64,000 bases of DNA from JAWKWH01 sp965204295 (lineage in GTDB: Bacteria; Pseudomonadota; Alphaproteobacteria; Rhizobiales; Rhizobiaceae): positions 1 to 64,000 of the forward strand of contig OZ241973.1 in NCBI GenBank assembly GCA_965204295.1, read 5' to 3'. The notes below the pieces were generated by a model that worked only from the letters and a program-made list of their open reading frames with translations, did no database searches and was not told where the DNA came from. A program made the translations under genes and the position numbers. Below are positions 1 through 8,535 of this stretch, in pieces (the first letter of the stretch is position 1; every line of letters begins with the position of its first letter).

Positions 1-134
1 CGATCAAGGCCGACAATGAAGACCGCGAGGCGCGCGGAGGAAAAACGGATTCAGCCGGCAACAAGGGCAGGAAAAAGCCGACGGTGGTTGGCTTTGGTGA
101 CGACGTGCCGGATTTCATGAAAATCGGCGCCTAG
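1..134 (+). CDS. 3' end of a truncated gene, product uncertain
   Basis: One frame stays open from base 3 to a TAG at 132-134, leaving the last 43 residues of a protein that begins outside the window. The tail has a basic low-complexity stretch (GNKGRKKP) followed by a short hydrophobic end (VVGFGDDVPDFMKIGA). A basic linker with a short conserved tail would suit a DEAD-box RNA helicase, but that is a guess from general appearance. The next gene is convergent and its stop lies only a few bases away. Confidence 0.55.
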   Translation, partial: IKADNEDREARGGKTDSAGNKGRKKPTVVGFGDDVPDFMKIGA

Positions 135-140
135 CGGGCT

Positions 141-470
141 TTAGCTCTTCTTGTTTGCCCTGAGGCTGGCCTCATAAGCCCTGACCGCCCAATCGCGAAA
201 CATTTCGGGGTCGTCAATCGCCTCATCCGGTATCGTCCAGTATGGCATGGCGATCGGACGGCCCGCTTTCCTGCCTTCATAGCGCCATTGACTCGATCCC
301 GCGCCAGCGAAATCGGCGGAGGAGACCTCATCGGCTTTCAGCAATATCTCGCCATCCACTTCGAGGGCGATGATCAATCCGTTGTGATAGACGCCCTTGC
401 CGCCAAACATGCGCTTGATCGTGACCGGGCCGAGACCGGCGAACATATCGCGGATATCGTCATCCCGCAT
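141..470 (-). CDS. TfoX/Sxy N-terminal domain protein
   Basis: This 109-residue protein matches the TfoX N-terminal domain along its whole length. The family hallmark GPVTIKRMFGGKGVY lies near residues 14-28, followed by a strand with LIIALEVDGEILLKAD. TfoX in gammaproteobacteria promotes competence gene expression, but stand-alone alphaproteobacterial copies of only this domain have no settled role. The ATG at 470 lies 7 bases after the sufA stop, so it is probably the last gene of the suf transcript. Whether it works with Fe-S assembly is unknown. Confidence 0.85.
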   Translation of the reverse strand: MRDDDIRDMFAGLGPVTIKRMFGGKGVYHNGLIIALEVDGEILLKADEVSSADFAGAGSSQWRYEGRKAGRPIAMPYWTIPDEAIDDPEMFRDWAVRAYEASLRANKKS

Positions 471-477
471 GGTCGGA

Positions 478-858
478 TCAGAGTGCGCCGCGCGCCTCGG
501 CGAGCGCCTTCAGATCGGCCGGCTTGAGTTCGACCGACTCGCCGCAACCGCAGGCCGATTCCAGATTGGGGTTGTTGAAAACGAAACCCGATCGCAGCGT
601 CGTCACCTCATGGTCCATCTCGGTCCCGAGCAGGAACAGAGCGGCTTCCGGGGCAACCCAGATGTCGACATCGCCATGGGTTACGTAATCGTCTTTCGGA
701 TCCGGGTCGGTCACCAGATCGACGGTGTACTCCATGCCCGCGCAGCCGCCTTTCTTGACGCCGACGCGCACACCCGCCGCATCGTTGTTGGCCGCAACGA
801 TATCGCGGATGCGCTCGGCAGCCGCGTCTGTCAGGGTGATCACTTCAAAGCGGGCCAT
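478..858 (-). CDS. sufA: SufA-type iron-sulfur carrier protein
   Basis: A-type carrier of about 126 residues that receives Fe-S clusters from the SufBCD scaffold and passes them to apo-proteins. The three conserved cysteines are visible: one in KKGGCAGMEY and two in the C-terminal CGCGES. I place the start at 858 (MARFEVITL) because a clear GGAGG lies just upstream and the family starts there. The frame continues upstream to 933, but that extension has no family similarity. It is downstream of sufT and is probably co-transcribed with it. Confidence 0.93.
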   Translation of the reverse strand: MARFEVITLTDAAAERIRDIVAANNDAAGVRVGVKKGGCAGMEYTVDLVTDPDPKDDYVTHGDVDIWVAPEAALFLLGTEMDHEVTTLRSGFVFNNPNLESACGCGESVELKPADLKALAEARGAL

Positions 859-929
859 GTAAGGACCTCCAAATGCCCTTGAACCGTCCGACCGATTCCA
901 TACCAAAATGATGAAGAACTGTGGTGAAA

Positions 930-1334
930 TCAATACCAGCCGATCGCCACCTGCGCCTCTTCGCTCATCCGGTCGGGCGTCCAGGGCGGATCGAACGTCA
1001 TCTCGACGTCGACCGGACCGACACCTTCAACGGAGGCGACCGCATCGTGGACCCATCCAGGCATTTCGCCGGCGACCGGGCAGCCCGGCGCGGTCAGCGT
1101 CATGTCGATCTTGACGGAACGGTCATCCTCAATATCGATCTTGTAAATCAGCCCCAGTTCGTAGATGTCAGCCGGTATTTCAGGATCGTATACGGTTTTC
1201 AGCGCGGCGATGATATCGTCGGTAAGACGCGCCAGTTCCTCCGGCGGAATCGCCGAAACAGGCGGCGGCTTCGGCTCGCAGGGCTCACAATTGGCGGCTT
1301 GTCCGTTATCCACCGCGATATCTCCGATGCTCAT
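930..1334 (-). CDS. sufT: SufT, MIP18/DUF59 family Fe-S maturation factor
   Basis: This 134-residue protein has the DUF59 (MIP18) fold signature YDPEIPADIYELGLIY around residues 48-63 and the reactive-cysteine motif APGCPVAGEMP. SufT-type proteins assist Fe-S cluster maturation. The roughly 40-residue N-terminal extension with CEPCEPKPPP is typical of SufT rather than of the shorter PaaD-like proteins. Its ATG overlaps the sufS stop by four bases (ATGA), implying translational coupling. Confidence 0.9.
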   Translation of the reverse strand: MSIGDIAVDNGQAANCEPCEPKPPPVSAIPPEELARLTDDIIAALKTVYDPEIPADIYELGLIYKIDIEDDRSVKIDMTLTAPGCPVAGEMPGWVHDAVASVEGVGPVDVEMTFDPPWTPDRMSEEAQVAIGWY

Positions 1335-2566
1335 ACGAAAAACTCCTGCGCCTTTTCCAACGCTTCGGCGAGTTTATCAACCTCGGCCCTGGTGTTGTAG
1401 AGGCCGAACGAGGCGCGGCAGGTCGATGTCACGCCAAAGCGCTTCAGCAAGGGTTGCGCACAATGGGTTCCCGCGCGCACCGCGACGCCGGCCCGATCGA
1501 TCACCATCGACACGTCATGAGCGTGAATGCCTTCAAGCTCGAAAGAAATGATCGCGCCTTTTCCCGGCGCATTGCCGAATATTCTCAGCGAGTCGATCCC
1601 GCCCAGCCGCTCATGCGCATAATCGCGAAGCGTCAATTCATACGCCGCGATGTTTTCCCGTCCGATCGACTCGACATAGTCGAGCGCGGCGCCCAGTCCA
1701 ATCGCCTGAACGATCGGCGGTGTGCCGGCCTCAAAACGGTGCGGCGGATGATTGTAGGCAACATTTTCCTCGGTCACATCCTCGATCATCTCGCCGCCGC
1801 CCTGGAACGGGCGCATGTTCGCCAGAAGATCATGCTTGCCGTAGAGTACGCCGATTCCGGACGGACCGTATATCTTGTGACCGGTGAAGACGTAGAAATC
1901 GACGCCGATAGCCTGCACATCGACCGGCAGATGGACCGCCCCCTGGCTGCCGTCGATCAGCACCTTGATACCGCGCTCGCGGGCGATGCGGCAGATTTCC
2001 CTGATAGGGGTCACGGTTCCCAGCACATTGGACATATGCGTGATGGCGATCAGCTTCGTCCGCTCGGTCAGCCTTTGTTCCAGTTCCCCGATGTGGAAAG
2101 CGCCCTCGTCATCCACGGACAGCCAGACGAGGTTCGCGCCCTGCCTTTCGCGGACGAAATGCCACGGCACGATGTTGGAGTGGTGCTCCATCAGGCTGAG
2201 AACGATCTCGTCACCCTCACAGATATTCGGCATACCGTATCCATAGGCGACCGTGTTGATCGCCTCGGTGGCCGATTTAGTGAATACGATCTCGCTGACA
2301 TCCGCCGCGTTGATGAAACGCCGCGCCGCCTCTCGCGCCCGCTCGTAAGCATCGGTCGCCGCGTTGGACAGATAATGCAGACCCCGGTGAACGTTGGCAT
2401 ACTCGTTCTCGTAGGCCCGCGTGACGGCGTTGATTACCGCTTTGGGTTTTTGCGCCGAGGCGCCATTGTCGAGATAGACCAACGGTTTGCCGTGGACCTC
2501 ACGGCCTAGGATGGGAAAATCCTTGCGTATGGTCTCGACGTCGTAGGTCGGGGTAATGACATTCAT
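1331..2566 (-). CDS. sufS: SufS cysteine desulfurase (group II)
   Basis: PLP enzyme of 411 residues that takes sulfur from L-cysteine for Fe-S cluster assembly. The PLP lysine is in TGHKIYGPSG, and the catalytic cysteine is in RAGTHCAQPL near residue 362, in the short-loop context of group II (SufS) enzymes. These work with a sulfur acceptor such as SufE or SufU, and neither is in this window. It starts three bases after the sufD stop and overlaps sufT at its 3' end, so it sits in the tightest part of the suf operon. Confidence 0.95.
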   Translation of the reverse strand: MNVITPTYDVETIRKDFPILGREVHGKPLVYLDNGASAQKPKAVINAVTRAYENEYANVHRGLHYLSNAATDAYERAREAARRFINAADVSEIVFTKSATEAINTVAYGYGMPNICEGDEIVLSLMEHHSNIVPWHFVRERQGANLVWLSVDDEGAFHIGELEQRLTERTKLIAITHMSNVLGTVTPIREICRIARERGIKVLIDGSQGAVHLPVDVQAIGVDFYVFTGHKIYGPSGIGVLYGKHDLLANMRPFQGGGEMIEDVTEENVAYNHPPHRFEAGTPPIVQAIGLGAALDYVESIGRENIAAYELTLRDYAHERLGGIDSLRIFGNAPGKGAIISFELEGIHAHDVSMVIDRAGVAVRAGTHCAQPLLKRFGVTSTCRASFGLYNTRAEVDKLAEALEKAQEFFV

Positions 2567-2569
2567 CGA

Positions 2570-3883
2570 TCAGCCATGCTCCGCGAACCAGTCGTCAAGC
2601 CGGATTTCCAATGCTTCGACCAGTTCCTCATCCTCCAGATACTCCACGACTTCGGCCAGAAACGCCTTGACCAACAGCCGGCGCGCCTCCTTTTCGGGAA
2701 TGCCGCGGGACATTAGATAAAAAAGATGCGACATATCGATTTCGGTGACGGTCGCGCCATGGCCGCAGGCCACATCGTCAGCGAAGATTTCCAGTTCCGG
2801 TTTGGCGGAAAACTCTCCGTCATCGGACAACAACAACGTATTGCAGGCCATGCGGGCATCGGTCTTCTGAGCGTCCCGCGCTACCCTGATCTGGCCCTGA
2901 AAGACACCCTTGGCCTTACCTGTGACGACGTTTCGGACGATTTCCTCCGACGCGGTTCCGTAGCCGGTGTGATCCAGCACCATGGTGACATCGGTATGGC
3001 TGGATTCCGAAAGCATGTTGACGCCGCGCAGTTGGAAATCAGCCGCCTCGCCCGCGACGTCGACCAAAATCTCCTCGCGCACCAGATGACCGCCGAAATT
3101 CATGATGAACAGCGTCAATTTTGCACCTCTGGCGAGCCGTGCGCGAAACTGACCCAGATGATCGGCGTTCCTGCCTCCTTCCTGTATCAGCACCCAGGTG
3201 ACGTCGGCCCCATCGCCCACTTCCAGCGTCGAAATCGCGCAAGTCTGGTGGCCGGATTTGTCGGGTGCAATATGGCGTTCGATGAAAGACGCCGTGGCCC
3301 CGGCCCCGATGTTCACGATATTTCGGACCGCCGAGAAGCGGTCATCGCCGCCGAGCGAGAAATGCGCCAGTCCGATTGGGCGTTCCGGGTTCGCTCCTTC
3401 CGCAACAATCACCTCGACGCCATCGCCGAAAAAGCCGGTATTGAGCGATGCGATGGCGTCGCTTTCCGCTTCCCCGATGGTCCAGCGGCCGAAATCCTCA
3501 CCGTTTTCGCAGGCCATGGCATAAGAGCGCACGGCAACCTCGTCCGGCATTTCATCGGCCAGATCGGCGAAGAAATGGCCGTTGAAAAACGGCAGCCGCG
3601 CGGCGGTCACAAGCCGCTTGTAGGCGGATGCGGCCTTCCGGGCTTCCGCGGCATCCGGGCGCGGGGCCACATCGTTAAAGCGGGTGAGCATGCGCCTCAG
3701 ATCGGTGTAGTGCCAATCCTCGCGGCGTCGCGTCGGCAAACCGGCCTGTTTCAACCTTTCGATTGCGGCGTCGCGCGCCTTTGTGACCGCTTCATCGCCG
3801 GGCAAACGCGAAACGCGGTCGCCAAACGCCGAGACCATGGCTTGCTCGGCCGCCGTCAATTTCGGGCCTGCGTGAATATTCAT
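2570..3883 (-). CDS. sufD: SufD, Fe-S cluster scaffold subunit
   Basis: SufD forms the SufBC2D scaffold on which clusters are built. The 437-residue protein shows the C-terminal SufB/SufD core: LLSDDGEFSAKPELEIFADD, then CGHGATVTEID, then the helical end with SRGIPEKEARRLLVKAF. The start is placed at 3883 (MNIHAGPKL), which has AAGGAA upstream and lies seven bases after the sufC stop. A longer frame to 3919 would overlap sufC and has no family support. Confidence 0.94.
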   Translation of the reverse strand: MNIHAGPKLTAAEQAMVSAFGDRVSRLPGDEAVTKARDAAIERLKQAGLPTRRREDWHYTDLRRMLTRFNDVAPRPDAAEARKAASAYKRLVTAARLPFFNGHFFADLADEMPDEVAVRSYAMACENGEDFGRWTIGEAESDAIASLNTGFFGDGVEVIVAEGANPERPIGLAHFSLGGDDRFSAVRNIVNIGAGATASFIERHIAPDKSGHQTCAISTLEVGDGADVTWVLIQEGGRNADHLGQFRARLARGAKLTLFIMNFGGHLVREEILVDVAGEAADFQLRGVNMLSESSHTDVTMVLDHTGYGTASEEIVRNVVTGKAKGVFQGQIRVARDAQKTDARMACNTLLLSDDGEFSAKPELEIFADDVACGHGATVTEIDMSHLFYLMSRGIPEKEARRLLVKAFLAEVVEYLEDEELVEALEIRLDDWFAEHG

Positions 3884-3890
3884 GGATTCC

Positions 3891-4646
3891 TTACGCCGCC
3901 TCGCCGACAATTCCGGCATAACCTTCGTTTTCCAGCGTCAGCGCCAACGACTTGTCACCCGACTTGACCACCTGCCCCCGGTAGAGCACGTGAACCGTGT
4001 CTGGAATGATGTGTTCCAGCAGGCGCTGGTAGTGGGTGATAACTACGATGGCGCGATCAGGCGACCGCAGCGCATTGACGCCTTCGGAGACGATCTTGAG
4101 CGCGTCAATGTCCAGACCTGAATCGGTTTCATCAAGTACGCAAAGCTTCGGTTTCAGCAGTTTCATCTGCAAAATCTCGGCGCGCTTCTTTTCGCCGCCG
4201 GAAAAACCAACATTGACCGGCCGTTTCAGCATGCCGAAATCCATGCCCAACGATCCGGCCGCCTCGCGCACCTCTTTCATCAGATCCGGGATCTTCAAGG
4301 GTTCCTCACCTCTTGCCTTGCGTTGCGAGTTCAACGCGACTTTCAGAAACTCCATCGTGGCGACACCGGGAATTTCCATCGGATACTGGAACGCCAGGAA
4401 AACGCCCGCCACCGCACGCTCGGCCGGGTCCATCTCCAAAACAGATTCGCCATTGTAGAGAATATCGCCCTCGGTGACCTCGTAATCATCGCGACCGGCT
4501 AACACATAGGAAAGGGTTGATTTGCCGGACCCGTTCGGTCCCATGATCGCGGCGACCTCGCCGGCCCTGACGGTCAGATCAAGCCCGCGGATGATCTCGG
4601 CGCCGTCTTCGGCGATACGGGCGTACAGATTTCTAATCTCAAGCAT
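3891..4646 (-). CDS. sufC: SufC, ATPase of the SufBCD complex
   Basis: ABC-type ATPase that powers the SufBCD scaffold and is not a membrane transporter. All nucleotide-binding motifs are present: Walker A GPNGSGKST, signature FSGGEKKR, and Walker B ending in the SufC-specific LDETDSGLD. From the ATG at 4646 the product is 251 residues, the usual length. An in-frame GTG at 4655 would add three residues and cannot be excluded. Upstream it follows a 23-codon frame and a cupin gene instead of directly following sufB. Confidence 0.95.
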   Translation of the reverse strand: MLEIRNLYARIAEDGAEIIRGLDLTVRAGEVAAIMGPNGSGKSTLSYVLAGRDDYEVTEGDILYNGESVLEMDPAERAVAGVFLAFQYPMEIPGVATMEFLKVALNSQRKARGEEPLKIPDLMKEVREAAGSLGMDFGMLKRPVNVGFSGGEKKRAEILQMKLLKPKLCVLDETDSGLDIDALKIVSEGVNALRSPDRAIVVITHYQRLLEHIIPDTVHVLYRGQVVKSGDKSLALTLENEGYAGIVGEAA

Positions 4647-4659
4647 GTTCTTCACTCAT

Positions 4660-4731
4660 TCAGACAGTCACGCCTAGCGGCGCGGTGAACTTTTCATCGA
4701 CGATGATGTCGGTCTTTTCCGGCGCACTCAT
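4660..4731 (-). CDS. possible 23-residue coupled small protein
   Basis: A 24-codon frame (MSAPEKTDIIVDEKFTAPLGVTV plus stop, written here as one short peptide of MSAPEKTDII then VDEKFTAPLGVTV) starts on an ATG that overlaps the cupin stop codon (ATGA) and ends 13 bases before the sufC ATG. The spacing fits translational coupling and fills an otherwise empty gap in a tight operon. I know no homologue. It may equally be a leftover linker or a device that carries ribosomes to sufC. Confidence 0.3.
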   Translation of the reverse strand: MSAPEKTDIIVDEKFTAPLGVTV

Positions 4732-5228
4732 TCCTCGCCATCCCAATAGTCAAGCGATGAACGCTCACGTCCGATCACGCGGAACTTCGCGGTCATCGGC
4801 CCGCTGCCGGCGCCTCGTGACATGACCATGAATTTGCCGGAATCGGGATATTCGACAATTTCGGCATCGTCGCCCGGAATGTCCGATATCCCGAGATATT
4901 TCAGTTCCGTTTCGCCGGTATTGATAAGCTGATGGGCGACCTCGGGTCCGCCGGGTGGCGCCGCGCAGACGTCGCCCGCTCTGACAGGGTAAGTTTCCTT
5001 ACCGAAGCGATACTCGCCGGTCCCCTCGAGAATGACGAACAGTTCGTTGATCACGTGATGATTGTGGAACGGAAACGCTTTCTTGCCGGGCGGAACGATA
5101 GTGAGAAGGCAACCGATACCCGTCGAGCCGATTTCATGACCGATGCGCCCGAGCCGGGCGGCGAAGCTCCCGCCGTCGCCGAATTCATTCATGGCCACAT
5201 CGGCGATGTTTATCACGCGCTTTGACAT
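4728..5228 (-). CDS. cupin-domain protein in the suf cluster
   Basis: Single-domain cupin of 166 residues. Motif 1 is visible as FHNHHVINELFVILEGTGEY (two His and one Glu in metal-ligand positions) and motif 2 as AAPPGGPEVAHQLINTG with the last His. Substrate and reaction are not evident; cupins of this kind include sugar isomerases and small-molecule binding proteins. I start at 5228 (MSKRVINIADV), downstream of the 71-residue gene. The C-terminus overlaps the start of the 23-codon frame. Its place between sufB and sufC is unusual. Confidence 0.85.
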   Translation of the reverse strand: MSKRVINIADVAMNEFGDGGSFAARLGRIGHEIGSTGIGCLLTIVPPGKKAFPFHNHHVINELFVILEGTGEYRFGKETYPVRAGDVCAAPPGGPEVAHQLINTGETELKYLGISDIPGDDAEIVEYPDSGKFMVMSRGAGSGPMTAKFRVIGRERSSLDYWDGEE

Positions 5229-5235
5229 GTCATGC

Positions 5236-5451
5236 CTACCTTTGCGACCATCCGTCCAGCCTGCGCACCAGCCACGGGGCCGCAAAGGCCGACAGGGCTC
5301 CGGCAAGCGCACCTCCCATCCACCCGAACGGTTGCCAGACCGGCGACAGGATCAACACCAGCGCCGCCACGACAGCGGCCTCCTTCCAGGTGAAGCGGGA
5401 CAATTTTCCCCCGAACGACCGGTCAATGCCGGAATTGCGCTCCTCCATCAT
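5236..5451 (-). CDS. small membrane protein of unknown function
   Basis: This 71-residue protein has a hydrophilic N-terminus (MMEERNSGIDRSFGGKLSR), two hydrophobic stretches (AAVVAALVLILSPVW and GGALAGALSAFAAPW) and a basic end, so it probably forms a two-helix inner-membrane hairpin. Its ATG overlaps the sufB stop by four bases, which makes it a real, coupled operon member. I do not recognise a family. Confidence 0.65.
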   Translation of the reverse strand: MMEERNSGIDRSFGGKLSRFTWKEAAVVAALVLILSPVWQPFGWMGGALAGALSAFAAPWLVRRLDGWSQR

Positions 5452-6971
5452 CCAACGCTTCCTTCAAGAGAAATGCCGATGAGTTTCTGCGCTTCCACCG
5501 CAAATTCCATCGGCAGTTCCTGTATCACCTCTTTCACAAAGCCGTTAACGATCAGCGCGATCGCTTCTTCTTCGGGAATGCCGCGCTGCATGACGTAGAA
5601 GAGTTGGTCCTCGGAGATTTTCGATGTCGTCGCCTCGTGCTCAAACTGCGCCGTTGCATTCTTGGCCTCGATATAGGGAACCGTATGTGCGCCACAGTCG
5701 TTGCCGATCAGCAGCGAATCGCACTGGGTGAAATTGCGCGCATGCATCGCCTTGCGGTGCGCCGACACCCGGCCGCGATAGGTATTGCTGGAACGGCCCG
5801 CCGAAATGCCCTTGGAGATGATGCGGCTTTTCGTGTTCTTGCCGAGATGAATCATCTTGGTGCCGCTGTCGATCTGCTGGCGTCCGTTCGAAACGGCGAT
5901 CGAGTAGAACTCGCCCTGGCTGTCGTCACCGCGCAGAATGCAGGATGGATATTTCCATGTGATCGCCGAGCCGGTCTCCACCTGGGTCCAGGAGATCTTG
6001 GACTTTTTTCCGCGGCAATCACCGCGTTTGGTGACAAAGTTGTAGATTCCGCCCTTGCCCTCCTCATTGCCCGGATACCAGTTCTGCACAGTCGAGTATT
6101 TGATCTCGGCATCGTCAAGCGCGATCAGTTCGACCACGGCCGCATGCAACTGGTTTTCATCGCGCTGCGGCGCGGTGCAGCCTTCAAGATAGGATACGTA
6201 TGAACCCTTATCGGCGATAATCAGCGTGCGCTCGAACTGGCCGGTATTTTCCGCGTTGATGCGGAAATAGGTCGAAAGCTCCATCGGGCAGCGAACGCCT
6301 TTTGGCACATAAACAAAAGAGCCGTCGGTAAACACGGCCGAATTGAGCGTGGCATAGTAATTGTCGGTCGTCGGCACGACGGAACCGAGATATTTCCGCA
6401 CCAGTTCCGGATGCTCCCGGATCGCTTCGGAAATCGAGCAGAAGATTACGCCGGCCGCGGCCAGTTCCTTCTTGAAGGTGGTTACAACCGATATGGAGTC
6501 GAACACCGCATCGACCGCCACCCGTCCCGACGCATAGACATTGTCACCGATTTCCTCATTAAGCCTGCTCGGTTCGTCATGCTTGCGCACACCTGCCAGA
6601 ATTTCCTGCTCCTTCAACGGAATGCCGAGTTTCTCGTAGGTGCGCAACAGTTCGGGATCGACCTCGTCAAGCGATTTCGGCCCGGTCTGGTTCTTCGGAG
6701 CAGCATAGTAGTGGATGCCCTGGAAATCGATTTCCGGATATCCTACGCGCGCCCATTTGGGCTCCAGCATCGTCTGCCAGCGCCTGTAGGCGTCAAGCCG
6801 CCACTCGACCATCCATTCCGGCTCGTCCTTTTTGGCCGAGATGAACCGGATAATGTCTTCGTCAAGGCCCTTTGGGGCCATGTCCATTTCGATGAGGGTC
6901 TCGAAGCCGTATTTGTACTGGTCCACATCGATCCTGCGGATCTGCTCGATAGTCTCCTGCACGGCAGGCAT
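5448..6971 (-). CDS. sufB: SufB, Fe-S cluster scaffold subunit
   Basis: Core scaffold of the SufBC2D complex where the nascent cluster is assembled. Conserved SufB stretches are easy to see: GVRCPMELSTYFRIN, SYLEGCTAPQRDENQLHAAV, WTQVETGSAITWKYPS and GNDCGAHTVPYIEA. I choose ATG 6971 (MPAVQETIEQI, 507 residues) because GGAG lies at proper distance. ATG 6986 is an alternative that adds five residues. The gap of about 180 bases to the desulfurase gene upstream holds no gene and no clear terminator, so a shared transcript is likely. Confidence 0.95.
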   Translation of the reverse strand: MPAVQETIEQIRRIDVDQYKYGFETLIEMDMAPKGLDEDIIRFISAKKDEPEWMVEWRLDAYRRWQTMLEPKWARVGYPEIDFQGIHYYAAPKNQTGPKSLDEVDPELLRTYEKLGIPLKEQEILAGVRKHDEPSRLNEEIGDNVYASGRVAVDAVFDSISVVTTFKKELAAAGVIFCSISEAIREHPELVRKYLGSVVPTTDNYYATLNSAVFTDGSFVYVPKGVRCPMELSTYFRINAENTGQFERTLIIADKGSYVSYLEGCTAPQRDENQLHAAVVELIALDDAEIKYSTVQNWYPGNEEGKGGIYNFVTKRGDCRGKKSKISWTQVETGSAITWKYPSCILRGDDSQGEFYSIAVSNGRQQIDSGTKMIHLGKNTKSRIISKGISAGRSSNTYRGRVSAHRKAMHARNFTQCDSLLIGNDCGAHTVPYIEAKNATAQFEHEATTSKISEDQLFYVMQRGIPEEEAIALIVNGFVKEVIQELPMEFAVEAQKLIGISLEGSVG

Positions 6972-7152
6972 ATCCGTTGTCTCCATTCTCGCCGGGTTCA
7001 AGGCCCGGTGGTTGTCGACAGATGTCACCCGAAATCCTGAATGGCACCTATGTAGTGTTTTGTCCGGTCACGAAAAGCCGTTTTGGCCAAAATTTTCCCG
7101 ATATCTTCAGGCTTTGCACGATGAAACCGTCGCGGCGGCGCCATTATGCGGC

Positions 7153-8307
7153 TCAATCGTTCTTCTCCCTCCTCGCAACGACGGTTTTCACGGCGGTCGC
7201 GAACCGCCCAAGGTCGGTTTCACCGGTCTCCGGCCCGATCGACAGACGCAATGCACAGCCATACTCGCCAAATCCCATTGCCTCAAGCACATGGCTGTCA
7301 CCCACTTTGCCCGAGGAGCAGGCCGATCCTGCCGACAGCGCGATTCCGGCGAGGTCAAATGCAATCTGCGCCGTTTCCGTCTTCATGCCGGGAACGACGA
7401 AAAGGCTTGTATTGGGCAAACGGGGCGCCAGGATCGAAAAGAAGATCACATCGGGAACATGCTGGCGAAGAACCGCTTCAAAGCGATCTCTCAAAGCGCG
7501 AACGGACTCGACTTGCGCCAGATTTTCACCGCAAATTCTCGCCGCTTCGCCAAATCCCGCTATCGCGGCGACATTCTCGGTGCCGGCGCGATTGCCTTTC
7601 TCCTGTCCGCCACCGCGAATGAGTGGCGCCGGTATCACAAGACCGGATGCGGCGACGATTGCGCCGGCGCCGTGCGGTCCACCGATTTTATGGGAGGACA
7701 GTATCAGGAAATCCGCGCCTGACGCGCCGATATCAATCTCCAGCCGACCGGCTGCCTGCGCCGCGTCGACGATCGCCAGTCCGCCCGCGGCCTTAACCAG
7801 TTCGGCAATGTCGGCAACCGATTGAACGGCTCCGCTCTCATTGTTCGCCATGTGGCAGGCGACCAGTGGGATACCGGCCGATCCGTCATGCTCATCAAGG
7901 GCCGACCGGACAGCGCTCAGGTCTGCAATTCCGTCCATATTTATCGGCAAATGCGAGACGGCGTTTTCCGCGAATCGACCGCCCGCCAGGATGCACGGAT
8001 GATCGCTAGCGAGGACATAGAGATGTCCAATCGGCAGCGGCGCGCGGCCCATCCTGTAGTTCGGCGTCAACAGGGTCGAGGCCGCTTCGGTCGCACCGGA
8101 GGTGAACATGACATGATCGGGCCTGGCCCCGCAGAGCGATGCAATATTCTTCCGCGCCTCTTCGACAATCGCGAACTTGGCTCTGCCCTCTCCATGCACC
8201 GAAGACGCATTTCCCGGACCTTCCAGGGCGGCGAGCATCGCCGCTCTCGCCCCGGCAAGAAGCGGTGCGCCGGCGTTGTAGTCAAGGTAGGTGCGCGGTG
8301 CGGCCAT
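7153..8307 (-). CDS. cysteine desulfurase, IscS/NifS type (group I)
   Basis: PLP-dependent desulfurase of 384 residues, distinct from the SufS gene in the same cluster. The PLP lysine is in SSHKIGGPHGAGA and the catalytic cysteine is in the long-loop motif SAGSACSSGKV, which marks group I enzymes. The start at 8307 (MAAPRTYLDYNAGAP) has GGAAGGA upstream. First gene of the minus-strand suf transcript, it probably supplies sulfur to SufBCD together with, or instead of, SufS. A candidate Irr box lies about 115 bases upstream. Confidence 0.92.
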   Translation of the reverse strand: MAAPRTYLDYNAGAPLLAGARAAMLAALEGPGNASSVHGEGRAKFAIVEEARKNIASLCGARPDHVMFTSGATEAASTLLTPNYRMGRAPLPIGHLYVLASDHPCILAGGRFAENAVSHLPINMDGIADLSAVRSALDEHDGSAGIPLVACHMANNESGAVQSVADIAELVKAAGGLAIVDAAQAAGRLEIDIGASGADFLILSSHKIGGPHGAGAIVAASGLVIPAPLIRGGGQEKGNRAGTENVAAIAGFGEAARICGENLAQVESVRALRDRFEAVLRQHVPDVIFFSILAPRLPNTSLFVVPGMKTETAQIAFDLAGIALSAGSACSSGKVGDSHVLEAMGFGEYGCALRLSIGPETGETDLGRFATAVKTVVARREKND

Positions 8308-8421
8308 TCCAATTCGTCCTTCCATTCCAGCTATCGCTGCTCGAAAGGCGATTTTCCTTGAATTTCAAGGACGAACCGTCCTATTTAGCCGCTGCTTGAG
8401 GCTGGGCAGCACGATGCCTAG

Positions 8422-8438
8422 TTTTGAATAATTCTAAA
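8422..8438. promoter_or_regulatory. candidate Irr box (iron control element) before the suf cluster
   Basis: The 17-base imperfect palindrome TTTTGAATAATTCTAAA sits in an AT-rich island in the divergent gap between the iscS-like gene and the hydrolase gene. From memory, the rhizobial ICE motif bound by Irr is TTTAGAA-N3-TTCTAAA, so this site differs at one position. A further TTTCTAAAA follows at 8442-8450. Iron control of suf genes by Irr, RirA or IscR is established in Hyphomicrobiales; which regulator acts here is inference. Confidence 0.5.
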
Positions 8439-8535
8439 CTGTTTCTAAAAACCCGCTTGCGCTGCGTCAAGGTCAGGAGCCGGGCGAACCAGGAAACAAG
8501 CGCCGGACCTCCGGCGCCGACACAGTGGAGTATCA

